Shown here one piece after another: positions 56,129-64,000 of a stretch of 64,000 nt of DNA. The notes below the pieces were generated by a model, which did no database searches, was not told the DNA's origin, and worked only from the letters and a program-made list of their open reading frames with translations. The first letter of the stretch is position 1. Every line of letters begins with the position of its first letter. The stretch spans positions 992,001 through 1,056,000 of the forward strand of contig NZ_OX366335.1 of NCBI RefSeq assembly GCF_947250635.1. The letters run 5' to 3'. Source of the DNA: Wolbachia endosymbiont (group B) of Parapoynx stratiotata. GTDB lineage: Bacteria > Pseudomonadota > Alphaproteobacteria > Rickettsiales > Anaplasmataceae. A program made the position numbers and the translations under genes.

Positions 56129-56653
56129 CTATTTTGATTTATGCTGTTCCTCTGCATTTGCAAGTAGCTTAATAATTTCTCTGTAAGGTTTATCTTTGTT
56201 GTGCCTTGATTCTATTACAGCTACATCCCGAGGGTTTTTTCCATCTGTATCTCTAGTATTAGGATTAGCACCTCTTTCTAATAAGAACTTAACTATCTCT
56301 AAATTGCCTCCGTATGCGGCAGAATGTAATACTGTCCATCCTTTATATCTACCTGTATCATTTATATCAACTCCTTCATTCACTAGAAATTTTACTAATT
56401 CTAGACATTTTCCTTCTGCTGCACAATGTAGCGCCGTTAATCTAGGAATTTGTGTGTTAATGCTCAATAGGTTCTTTACTGAAAACTTTACTACATCTAG
56501 ATTACAATTTTCAGAAGCAATGCGTAAGATTGTTTTGTAATTATCTGTAGCTTTAGATTTTTGATAGCAATATGTAATAACAAGACATACTATTAATAGT
56601 GCGAACCATGCGAAATGTAACTTATATTTTTCATTAGACTTTATTTTTTTCAT
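56129..56653 (-). CDS. Membrane-anchored ankyrin-repeat protein
   Basis: A 174-residue protein from the ATG at 56653. A transmembrane helix at about residues 14-34 (LHFAWFALLIVCLVITYCY) is followed by three to four ankyrin repeats (LTALHCAAEGKCLELVKFLV; GWTVLHSAAYGGNLEIVKFL; DTDGKNPRDVAVIESRH). In WO an ankyrin gene regularly sits right after gpD, as here. It may be displayed at a membrane to bind host proteins, which is inference. Confidence 0.8.
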   Translation of the reverse strand: MKKIKSNEKYKLHFAWFALLIVCLVITYCYQKSKATDNYKTILRIASENCNLDVVKFSVKNLLSINTQIPRLTALHCAAEGKCLELVKFLVNEGVDINDTGRYKGWTVLHSAAYGGNLEIVKFLLERGANPNTRDTDGKNPRDVAVIESRHNKDKPYREIIKLLANAEEQHKSK

Positions 56654-56709
56654 ATTTCGCACACAGTTTCTTCATATTAAATAGATCATTACTCATTTTT
56701 TTCTTAACA

Positions 56710-57645
56710 TTACTTACTCAAAGATGCTGACAACATAGTAAGGTAACCCGAGCTATTTAAAGTATGCTCCGCTCTGTTAACTATCCATTCACCATCTACC
56801 GCTTGATTAAAACCTATAAGATTAAGTTTAGCTTCTGCAAATAACTCTGGATTACCAGGCATAGTTATATCTAAAGTTTCATTGTTACGCTTCAATTGTT
56901 TCAACTTGGCATTTGCTGCACTCAGCGCTGACTCTGCATTAGAGTAAAGTTCCAGCATAATATAACTTGGCTCGCTACTACCAACTGTTTCTTTAATAGT
57001 TTCGCCCTTTTCATAGCTGTGCCATTTTGCTACTACTGAATTATACTTATCACGTACGGTAAAATGCACTTTCCAATTAATTGTGTCTTGAGGTCTAATA
57101 GTTGTTGTTCCTAAAGCTTTTCCTGTGGCTGATTTTGCCATATTTTTTGAAATAAACAATACATACCCACCAGCTAATTTGGCCATTGCTTCACGCTCTG
57201 TTGCGATCTTTGTTAACAGACTTATATCACTTTCATCTACCTGATTAATGTGGGGTATTAATACATTCTTAAATTCCTCAGCAACTTTATGTCCATATCC
57301 ATGTTTTTGGGCTATTTCTTTTACTAAGTTTTCTATGGTAATTTGGCGCCATTCTTTTGATACTTTTGCCTTCAAAGATATTCTTAAATTTGTTGCATGA
57401 GCTTTGATTAGTAGAGTCTTAGGTGGACCCTGTATAGTCACTTCGTTGACTGTATATATACCCATTGGAAAGATTCCAAATTCCTTATAACCTAGTGCTA
57501 TGTTCAATTCATTTGGAACTTCCACATTTTCATTGCCATAATCAACGCATACCTCTGCAACATCATCTATAGTACCAGATTCATCAGTAAGATGCACCGA
57601 TATTACATGATCTTTTATTCCTTCAATGCTAAATTCAGGTTTCAT
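56710..57645 (-). CDS. Phage late control / tail protein gpD
   Basis: A 311-residue P2 gpD-like protein, the tail-spike hub (gp27-like) at the base of contractile tails. Recognisable elements are SVHLTDESGTIDDVAEVCVD, the EIAQKHGY segment in the middle, SDISLLTKIATEREAMAKLA and the GFNQAVDGEWIVNRAEHTLN ending. It begins directly after gpX in the order U-X-D that P2-like phages share. It closes the tail operon. Confidence 0.88.
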   Translation of the reverse strand: MKPEFSIEGIKDHVISVHLTDESGTIDDVAEVCVDYGNENVEVPNELNIALGYKEFGIFPMGIYTVNEVTIQGPPKTLLIKAHATNLRISLKAKVSKEWRQITIENLVKEIAQKHGYGHKVAEEFKNVLIPHINQVDESDISLLTKIATEREAMAKLAGGYVLFISKNMAKSATGKALGTTTIRPQDTINWKVHFTVRDKYNSVVAKWHSYEKGETIKETVGSSEPSYIMLELYSNAESALSAANAKLKQLKRNNETLDITMPGNPELFAEAKLNLIGFNQAVDGEWIVNRAEHTLNSSGYLTMLSASLSK

Positions 57646-57855
57646 TTATTCCCACACTTTTAACTTCGATTTTTTTAATTGCTCTTGTATTCTAGGTAAC
57701 CTGATCTTTAATCCTGTAGGCAAAAAACTTCCATACTCTGCAAGACCAGGATTAGCCTCCAATACTATTTCTACTGCTCCAGAGCTATATCCATAGTGCT
57801 TAAAACATATGTAATCTAACATTTCATTTTCTCGGGTTATATAATGTACTGTCAT
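57646..57855 (-). CDS. Phage tail protein gpX
   Basis: A 69-residue tail protein X with a LysM-like fold (MTVHYITRENEMLDYICFKH; EANPGLAEYGSFLPTGLKIR; LP). It overlaps the gpU stop by 4 bp, which indicates coupled translation. In P2 it is an essential tail component placed between U and D. Confidence 0.88.
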   Translation of the reverse strand: MTVHYITRENEMLDYICFKHYGYSSGAVEIVLEANPGLAEYGSFLPTGLKIRLPRIQEQLKKSKLKVWE

Positions 57856-58208
57856 ACATAACTCCTTAAACTTAAGCTAAATTCAACCTTTTTTGGTAAT
57901 CCACAGGGAAAATACGACGTTTGCTTTTCTTCTAACCGCACAATAACAAATCTTCCCAAAACATTCCCTAAATTGTCTACTAAGATACTTGGTTCATGAT
58001 TTTTCTCAGTTTCTTTCATACTTTTTAATTGATTTAAATCATTCAGATTATGGAAATAAATTACTCCTTCTAAGTCTATATTTTCTGCACCTTGACCAAT
58101 ATTTTGTAATGAAGGTATTTTACCAATGCACTCAATTGTACTCCAACGATTTTCTTTACTATACCTTACACTTGTTGGAGAAAGCTTATGTTGACCAAGT
58201 GATAGCAT
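57852..58208 (-). CDS. Phage tail protein gpU
   Basis: A 118-residue P2 gpU-family tail protein. It opens MLSLGQHKLSPTSVRYSKEN, followed by a beta-strand core and KKVEFSLSLRSYV at the end. Its ATG shares one base with the tape-measure stop, and it overlaps gpX by 4 bp. Confidence 0.85.
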   Translation of the reverse strand: MLSLGQHKLSPTSVRYSKENRWSTIECIGKIPSLQNIGQGAENIDLEGVIYFHNLNDLNQLKSMKETEKNHEPSILVDNLGNVLGRFVIVRLEEKQTSYFPCGLPKKVEFSLSLRSYV

Positions 58209-60466
58209 TAGTAAATTGGTTCTATTGAATCAAATAAAACATCACGAGATTTTTCCCTTATTCTTTTTATTACTGCATCAGCAAGACTACGTACATCTTG
58301 GTTAGGTTCTGCTTTTATACTTATATTAAATGTAAAAGTTTGATTGAAAATTTTTTGTTCACACTTTTCACAGTCTTTTAAAACTTTCTCTGAATTATCT
58401 GCTACAGAACTTTTTTCTGTAATCACACTTTCAATATTCGTTCTACTATTCGAAATTCTACTAAAAGCATTATTATTCAATAAAGGATTTCCTTTACTAA
58501 AAACATTATTTTCACTAGTTGCACTGCCTATTTTTGCTTCTACTGGTTTCTCTAATGCTTTTATTGGACTATCATTAAAAAATTTTCCTATACCAATCCA
58601 ATTTTCTATAGATTTTGTAATTGATTTCCAGAGACTTGAAAAAAAGTCCTTTACCTTTTGCCAATTAGCAATTACAAGCGCTGCACCAACTGATAGTCCA
58701 GCAATAGCAGCTCCTATAGGATTGGTTAGCGTTAAAGCTTTCAGTCCCATGATTACTGCTGGAATTACTCGCGCTGATAACGAAGTTAATACTGGCAAAA
58801 GTGTTCCCTGCAAAATAGCCTTAAAAGTTAGTATTCCACCTCCAGCCAATGCAAATGCATAACCAAAACCTACCACTGCAATCTTGCCAATAATAAGAGC
58901 TGAAATTATGCTCATAACTCCTGTAGTTAAAATTGGACACTTCTCTGCGAACCAAGCTATACCTGTAGATATTGACCTCAAAATCTTACTTATCCAATTT
59001 AAAGGAGGTAGCATAACTGACCCTAAGTTCATTCCTAGCTCTGCTATTGTATTTTTAAGTAGCTGCAAATTATTTGCTGTAGTACTTGCACGGTTATTAA
59101 ATTCCTTTTGCATAGATTTATTATACTTTTCTTTATCAGCCACAAAATCTATTGCTTTTTTATATTCTTCCAAACTCCCAACTATCAATGCAATATCATC
59201 TTGATATTCTTGACCAAAGAGATTGAGAAGGATTTGTGAACGTTCCTGTCCTACTTTTTCTAAAATTTCAAAAAAATGAAGTAGAGCGTTTTGCCCGTTT
59301 TCAGCAACCTTTTGTGACATTTCCTCTGCAGTGATACCTATCGATTCCAATGCTGCTTTGAACTCTTTTCCTTGCCCTTCAGCAGTTTGAAGTTTAGAAA
59401 GCAGAGCATTGACAGCAGTTGCTGCTTTTTCAGGTTGTTTACCTAAACTAACGAAGGCATTTACTAAACTACTTGTCTGATTAATATCTAAACCAAATTG
59501 TTTTGCATTACCACCCACTCTAGCGAGTGCTTCAATCATATCGTTCGCCTTAGCTGCAGTATTATCTGATAGGTAATTTATAACATCACCAACTTCTTCC
59601 ATCTTCTCTACTGCGATTCCATAAATGTTAGCGAGTTTGGCAATAGAATCACCAGCTTGTTCAGCAGACATGTCAAATGCTGTGGCCATTTTAGCTACTG
59701 TTGTTGTAAATCCAATTAACTTATCTTTTTGAATTCCAAGTTGTCCACCACTTGCAGCTATTTGTGCTAATTCTGTAGCTGATAGAGGTATTTCACGGGA
59801 TAACTTCTTTATATTCTCACTAAACTTATTAAATTCCTCATCATTCTGAAACTTTACAACCTTCTTAACATCAGCCATAGCACTTTCAAAGTTAATCGCA
59901 ACTTTAATTGGCGCTGCAAGCGAAAGACCTAGTCCTATAGTCTCCATTACTTGTGATCTATAATGCGCTTTTCTTGCTAAAGCATTTTGCTGTTTTTGTA
60001 TTACAGATCCTAATTTACTGTATTTTCCTTTTAGTACTTCAATAGATGAACCAAGTTTAGTTTGATCTCTCACTAAAGATTTAACATCCTTTCCACTTTT
60101 CCTAATTTCTTCATTTAATGTGTGAAGTGCATCTCTCTTTTTAATATAAGCCTCTTTTGCCTTTGATGCCGATGCTTTCAATTTTTCGAATTCATTTCTC
60201 AGTGCTTTGCTTGGCTCTTTTTTTTCCTTCTTCTCTTTAGCAATTGCTGTAGCTGATTCTTTCGCTTTCTTCTCCGCTTCCTTCCAATTCTTCATGGCTT
60301 GAAGGGCATCATGATTTAATTGCTTAAATTTGGAAACCGATTTCATTGATGAATCAAGCTGCTTTATACTATCACCCAACTTAGAAAGCTTTGCTGCACT
60401 ACCTGTCATTGCATTATTAAAACTGCCATCTAACGTTGCACCTATTTTTATTGAAAGCATTGACAT
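58208..60466 (-). CDS. Phage tail tape measure protein
   Basis: A 752-residue protein that sets tail length. The N-terminal coiled coil (about residues 40-170) precedes a TP901-type core (VAINFESAMADVKKVVKFQN; LSATELAQIAASGGQLGIQK; MATAFDMSAEQAGDSIAKLA). Hydrophobic segments follow at about 510-610 (GVMSIISALIIGKIAVVGFG), then a polar tail. Its start lies inside the end of the frameshifted E' frame, as in P2. It is short for a tape measure, fitting a short tail. Confidence 0.92.
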   Translation of the reverse strand: MSMLSIKIGATLDGSFNNAMTGSAAKLSKLGDSIKQLDSSMKSVSKFKQLNHDALQAMKNWKEAEKKAKESATAIAKEKKEKKEPSKALRNEFEKLKASASKAKEAYIKKRDALHTLNEEIRKSGKDVKSLVRDQTKLGSSIEVLKGKYSKLGSVIQKQQNALARKAHYRSQVMETIGLGLSLAAPIKVAINFESAMADVKKVVKFQNDEEFNKFSENIKKLSREIPLSATELAQIAASGGQLGIQKDKLIGFTTTVAKMATAFDMSAEQAGDSIAKLANIYGIAVEKMEEVGDVINYLSDNTAAKANDMIEALARVGGNAKQFGLDINQTSSLVNAFVSLGKQPEKAATAVNALLSKLQTAEGQGKEFKAALESIGITAEEMSQKVAENGQNALLHFFEILEKVGQERSQILLNLFGQEYQDDIALIVGSLEEYKKAIDFVADKEKYNKSMQKEFNNRASTTANNLQLLKNTIAELGMNLGSVMLPPLNWISKILRSISTGIAWFAEKCPILTTGVMSIISALIIGKIAVVGFGYAFALAGGGILTFKAILQGTLLPVLTSLSARVIPAVIMGLKALTLTNPIGAAIAGLSVGAALVIANWQKVKDFFSSLWKSITKSIENWIGIGKFFNDSPIKALEKPVEAKIGSATSENNVFSKGNPLLNNNAFSRISNSRTNIESVITEKSSVADNSEKVLKDCEKCEQKIFNQTFTFNISIKAEPNQDVRSLADAVIKRIREKSRDVLFDSIEPIY

Positions 60467-60848
60467 TTTTTTGTTACTCCTTCACTTACTTCTAACCACT
60501 TTAGAAACTCTTTTGTACTCATATTAATAATTTGCTCAATTCCACTTCCTGTTGTTGAGCTAAGTTTTAAAATATTGAATCTTAACTCCTCTGTTCCAGC
60601 GGCGACAAAAAACCTTTTAGCACCTTCTGTATTTCTACATAATCTTTAATACATAAATCTTCAACTACTTCTTTTGGTACGGATGCTAGATTAGCAATTA
60701 AAGCTACTTCTTTTAAAGCTTCGCCTTCTATGCGTTCTATAGCAAGTAAATCTCTTACTTTAGGTTCACGTATCGATAATTCTGAGACAGAAATTCCATC
60801 AACTGTTATTGGGTTATTAAGTGTTATAGCTTGTTTGGTAGAAGTCAT
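60448..60848 (-). CDS. Tail assembly chaperone E+E' (programmed -1 frameshift product)
   Basis: The 0-frame protein (60848-60582) has 88 residues, MTSTKQAITLNNPITVDGIS to PLEQRS, and is a P2 gpE-like chaperone. At 60606-60612 the minus strand reads GGT TTT TTG, i.e. the T-TTT-TTG slippery heptamer used by P2 E/E'. A -1 shift there continues VAAGTEELRFNILKLSSTTG to EFLKWLEVSEGVTKKCQCFQ and stops at 60448, giving about 133 residues, close to the P2 fusion size. The second frame has no start of its own near the slip. AGGAGG precedes the ATG. Function by homology: long and short forms chaperone the tape measure. Confidence 0.82.
60606..60612 (-). promoter_or_regulatory. -1 ribosomal frameshift slippery site TTTTTTG
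   Basis: TTTTTTG is in the right phase (T TTT TTG) at codons 80-81 of the tail chaperone. It is the same heptamer as in P2-like phages and lies 30 bp before the 0-frame stop end. Confidence 0.8.
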
Positions 60849-60896
60849 AGTTTTAAATCCTCCTGATTAAGTTTTATCGCTATGACTCCCCCACCA

Positions 60897-60929
60897 GAAC
60901 CGTGCTTGCAGCTTTCCCGCACACGGCTC
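60897..60929 (-). ncRNA. Group II intron domain V
   Basis: The minus strand starts GAGCCGTGTGCGG, has a GAAA tetraloop, and closes GCAAGCACGGTTC. The AGC triad, the bulge and the 33-34 nt length fit the catalytic domain V. Confidence 0.85.
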
Positions 60930-61024
60930 CACAATGTAGTATTCACAGCATTTCCTATTTTGTATATAATGAGTAGCATATTCTTGGTTTTGGTAATGGA
61001 TTAACTTGTAGATAGTGTATAAAT

Positions 61025-62361
61025 GGGAACGTTCAAAAAAGTGTGTCAAGCCGCATTTTTAGTTCAACTCAATTTTCAATCTATCTGGAAAGAAAATATC
61101 AAGTTGAGAAATAGTTAAAGCCCAATTAGGGAGAGCCATAATCCACTTTTGCTCTACCTTTTTTATAGCACAATATACCTGTTTGTACAAGGCATTTGTA
61201 CTAGTAAATGAACCCTTAGTTTTAGTAAATTTCCTGATTTGTCTATGCAACCCCTCAATTGGATTGGTGGTGTAAATCAGCTTCCTAACTTGCCCAGAAT
61301 ACTTAAAATAACTGGATAAGTTTTCCCAATTGTTCTGCCAGGATTTTATAACTAAAGGATACTTCTCTCCCCATTTTTCTTCCAGCTCAAGCAGATAATT
61401 CTCAGCGATCTCTTTACTTGAAGCACGATATATTTTTTTCAAATCATTCATGAAAACTTTTACATCTTTGCTAGATACATATTTCAGTGAATTCCTTATC
61501 TGATGCACTATACATAGCTGTACTTCTGCCTTAGGAAACACACTATTTATAGCCGCAGGAAAGCTTTTTAGCCCATCAATGCAGGCAATTAGAATATCTT
61601 CTACTCCTCGCTCTTTTAGGTCATTTAGAACTCCCAACCAGAAGTTAGCTCCTTCACTTTCAGCCAAATAAAAACCTAATACTTCTTTTCTGCCATTTTG
61701 ATTTATGCCCAATATATTATACATGCATTTACTTATACAATGTCCGTCCTCCTTGACCTTAAAGAACATGCCATCCATAAACACTATTGGATACACTGAT
61801 TGCAGTGGGCGGCTGCGCCATTCATTGATTACTGGTAGCAGTTTATCAGTAATACTGGATATCTCTGCTGCTGATATTTTGTGGTCATATATTTCCTCAA
61901 CATGTGAAGCTATATCTCTGTATCCCATGCCACTGGCATATGTGCTTAAGACCTTTGCTTCAAGTTCTGGATGTAGGCTTGTTTGCCTTTTTTTGACTAT
62001 TTGCGGTTCAAAGCTTCCTTCTCTGTCTCTTGGTGTTAATAGTTCAAATGAGCCTGAACTTGTACGTAAAGTTTTTGCATTCCTTCCATTTCTTCGGTTA
62101 TTTTCTTCACTTTTAGCTGACATGTGGCTTTCTATTTCACCTTCCAGACTTGCCTCTAGCAACCTTTTTATAAACGGTGTTAATGCTCCATCTCTTCCTG
62201 TCAATGGTCTTCCTTCTCGTATAGATGACAGGATATTTGTTTCTAATTCTTTATAATCTACCAAACCAGTAGTTCTATTTGCTTGACCCATATCAAACCT
62301 CCATTTTTTATATCAATTTATTACTTTTTTTTCGGTTTGACACACTTTTTTGAACGTTCCC
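61025..62361 (-). mobile_element. IS256-family insertion sequence, copy 5 (1337 bp)
   Basis: It is flanked by perfect 8-bp duplications GTATAAAT (61017-61024 and 62362-62369). This proves a simple insertion into the intron reverse transcriptase gene and fixes the element ends at GGGAACG...CGTTCCC. Confidence 0.95.
61059..62291 (-). CDS. IS256-family transposase (copy 5)
   Basis: An intact 410-residue transposase of the LTISQLD type, same as copies 1 and 3. It is transcribed in the same direction as the interrupted intron protein. Confidence 0.92.
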   Translation of the reverse strand: MGQANRTTGLVDYKELETNILSSIREGRPLTGRDGALTPFIKRLLEASLEGEIESHMSAKSEENNRRNGRNAKTLRTSSGSFELLTPRDREGSFEPQIVKKRQTSLHPELEAKVLSTYASGMGYRDIASHVEEIYDHKISAAEISSITDKLLPVINEWRSRPLQSVYPIVFMDGMFFKVKEDGHCISKCMYNILGINQNGRKEVLGFYLAESEGANFWLGVLNDLKERGVEDILIACIDGLKSFPAAINSVFPKAEVQLCIVHQIRNSLKYVSSKDVKVFMNDLKKIYRASSKEIAENYLLELEEKWGEKYPLVIKSWQNNWENLSSYFKYSGQVRKLIYTTNPIEGLHRQIRKFTKTKGSFTSTNALYKQVYCAIKKVEQKWIMALPNWALTISQLDIFFPDRLKIELN

Positions 62362-63604
62362 GTATAAATTGCTTTGAATTCATACTCTTCTTCTGACTAC
62401 GTCGGTTCATCCATTTATACGCTAGCTTGATTACCCGCCAGAAGAATTTATTCAACCACCGGTAATTTCCGCTAACTCCGAAGTAGTTATAGTGTCCTGT
62501 TAGTTTTGCTTTAAGTATTGACCACCAATCTTTAAGGTGAACTTTATTTCGGATCTTTTTCACCCATTCTTTGATTTCTTTAAGTTTTCTAGATAGATTT
62601 TCTTTCGAGGTTTTATGACCTACCATTACTCTACCTTTACGACTCCTTGTACCATAATGGGTGAATCCTAGAAAGTTGAAACTTTCCGTTTTTCGTTTCT
62701 CCCTTATTCCTTGTTGCCACTCCTTTTTGCCAAACTTTACTATTCTTGTTTTGTCTTCAGATATTTCCAGTCCAAATTTTCCTAGCCTTTGTTTCAGTGA
62801 CTCTAAGAGTTCTCTAGCATCTTTTTCTCTTTCGCAGCAAATCAGGTGATCATCTGCATACCTAACTAGCTCCATATAACCTTTAGATCTTAGCTTGAAT
62901 TTCTTTTCAAACCACAAATCCAGCACATAATGCAAGTATATATTAGCTAGTATAGGACTTACTATTCCCCCCTGAGGTGTGCCTAGTTCAGTTGCTTCAT
63001 AATGTCCTGCTTCGACTACTCCTGCCTTAAGAAATCGTTTTACTAACCACAGTATGTTTGGGTCTGTTATCCGTTCTCTCAAGCATCTCATTAGCCATTT
63101 GTGCTGGACATTATCAAAGAATTTCTTGATATCAACTTCTACTACATAGTTAGTTGGTCTGTACATAACTGCTTTATTTAGTGCATTTACCGCTTGATGA
63201 CAGCTTCTACCAGGACGAAAACCATATGAGTTATCCAGAAAGTTAGCTTCATAAATATTTTCTAATATCTTCTTCAGCATTATCTGGACTAACTTATCTT
63301 CTGTAGACGGTACTCCAAGCCCGCGTTTCTCTTTGCTTCCAGCTTTTGGTATATATACTCTTTTCACTGGTTGCGGTTGATATCGCTTTCTTTTCATACT
63401 ATCCACCAGAGTGTTGAGCTTCTCTTCAAGATTTTCTCCATAAGCTTCTACTGTCACCTGGTCTATACCGCATGCTTTGTTATGCTTTAGCTCTTTATAA
63501 CATTCAGCAAGATTCTCTGCGTTTATCAGATGAATTAACGATGTAAATTTCAATCGTTTATCTTGCCTGGCTCTTACTGCTATCTGATTTAGTTTTCTTT
63601 GCAC

Positions 63605-64000
63605 GTTATTCCAACCTCCGTTGTATTGGCATAGCAATTCCTAAACCAGTCACTATATTGCTGACCGCTTCCCCTTGTATGTGGCTTTCCCACACTCTGA
63701 GTACTATCAATCAGTCCGACTTCCTTTATATCTTCCGTCAGTACTCGCCTTTGTTGACTTGTTCCAACGTACCTTAATAGGAATACAAAGGATCTCCCAA
63801 GTTTACGTAAACTCCATCTCAACACGTGATACGGCCTCAGATCCCGATAGAGTGAGTGATAACTTGCCCTATTGTTACCCTTCTTGCTGTCTTCCACTAT
63901 ATGCAACGTGTCGACCTCTATGACATCGAGAATTTCGGGACTCAATACCTTCACTTTCGTTGTACCCTGTGTTGTCCATTCCACTAGCTTTACTACGCTC
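63605..64000 (-). other. Group II intron 5' RNA region (non-coding)
   Basis: A 131-residue open frame exists here, but its composition is that of structured RNA and it joins smoothly to the ribosome binding site of the intron protein. I read it as intron domains I-IV, not a gene. Confidence 0.6.

Larger units (their letters stand above)
60955..63604 (-). pseudogene. Group II intron reverse transcriptase/maturase split by IS copy 5
   Basis: The N-terminal part (63604-62370) holds the RT domain with RVYIPKAGSKEKRGLGVPST, YGFRPGRSCHQAV, GTPQGGIVSPILANIYL and the catalytic YADD, then the maturase X domain (LGFTHYGTRSRKGR). After KQFI the IS interrupts. Past it (61024-60955) the frame continues HYLQVNPLPKPRICYSLYTK and stops. 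Removing the IS and one GTATAAAT copy restores 434 residues. No endonuclease domain follows. I chose the GTG at 63604, which has GGAGG upstream. The last 24 native residues are lost, which probably impairs the maturase. Confidence 0.88.
36677..64000. mobile_element. WO prophage-derived region with eukaryotic-association cargo
   Basis: From the first recombinase tail to the end of the window nearly all genes are of phage WO type: cif pair, double-HTH regulators, radC, patatin, PLD, ankyrin and the D-X-U-T-E tail genes. The order patatin, ankyrin, gpD, gpX, gpU, tape measure is the one I know from WO of wMel. The outer boundaries are not resolved; the ankyrin gene at 33576 may also belong to it. 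Confidence 0.75.
60870..64000 (-). mobile_element. Group II intron, 5' end outside the window
   Basis: Minus strand. Positions 64000-63605 hold the structured RNA domains I-IV before the intron-encoded protein, the protein gene follows, and domain V lies at 60897-60929. The 3' splice boundary is near 60870-60890 but not resolved, because the domain VI helix is unclear. The intron sits between tail gene E and its upstream neighbour. Confidence 0.8.

Noticed and set aside
63589-63984. 131-residue frame before the intron reverse transcriptase
   Set aside because: It lies in the 5' structured RNA of the group II intron, with an unprotein-like sequence and no ribosome binding site.

Overview
The window is chromosomal DNA of a Wolbachia endosymbiont (Rickettsiales). 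The evidence is the AT-rich sequence with decaying gaps, the coxB-coxA-ctaB cluster, an archaeal-looking ValS, phage WO tail genes, ankyrin genes, a group II intron, and above all a cidA-cidB pair. The 491- and 1174-residue lengths fit the Type I cytoplasmic incompatibility factors known from the Culex (wPip) lineage. The species assignment rests on recognition, not on a database search.

Positions 1-33500 are mostly ordinary chromosome. They hold the end of tatA, a tandem exoD pair, cysS, a small membrane protein, an AsmA-like protein and rnhA. Then come a cytochrome oxidase operon (coxB, coxA, ctaB and a 32-residue CoxF-like protein), a HlyD-type adaptor, hemJ, pdhA, gatB, a bamB-lpdA-xerC operon, an orphan haem-copper oxidase-like protein, valS, an ABC exporter, ubiE and an MFS transporter. 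Between valS and the exporter (25.3-29.6 kb) is an unstable patch: a coiled-coil repeat gene broken by an insertion sequence, a family of short His/Cys-rich proteins, and a 605-bp tandem duplication.

From about 33.5 kb to the end the DNA is prophage WO with its eukaryotic-association cargo. This includes a truncated ankyrin gene, two serine-recombinase tails, two paralogous unknown proteins on either side of the cif locus, cidB and cidA (minus strand), an Rpn-family nuclease, three double-HTH regulators, a broken radC, patatin and phospholipase D genes facing away from a shared CATG start, another ankyrin gene, and a P2-like tail module (D, X, U, tape measure, E/E'). The window ends in a group II intron that runs off the edge.

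One 1337-bp IS256-family element occurs five times, nearly identical, and has shaped the region. One copy split radC (8-bp duplication GTAAGCGT) and was itself split by another copy with loss of 69 bp. One split the intron reverse transcriptase (duplication GTATAAAT). One truncated the ankyrin gene and one split the coiled-coil gene, both without target duplications.

The most notable points are the cif operon with a readable promoter and intact catalytic residues; a P2-type TTTTTTG frameshift site in the WO tail chaperone gene; a 220-bp MITE-like element 84 bp beyond cidB; and an in-frame palindromic element inside valS. I saw no tRNA, rRNA or CRISPR array.
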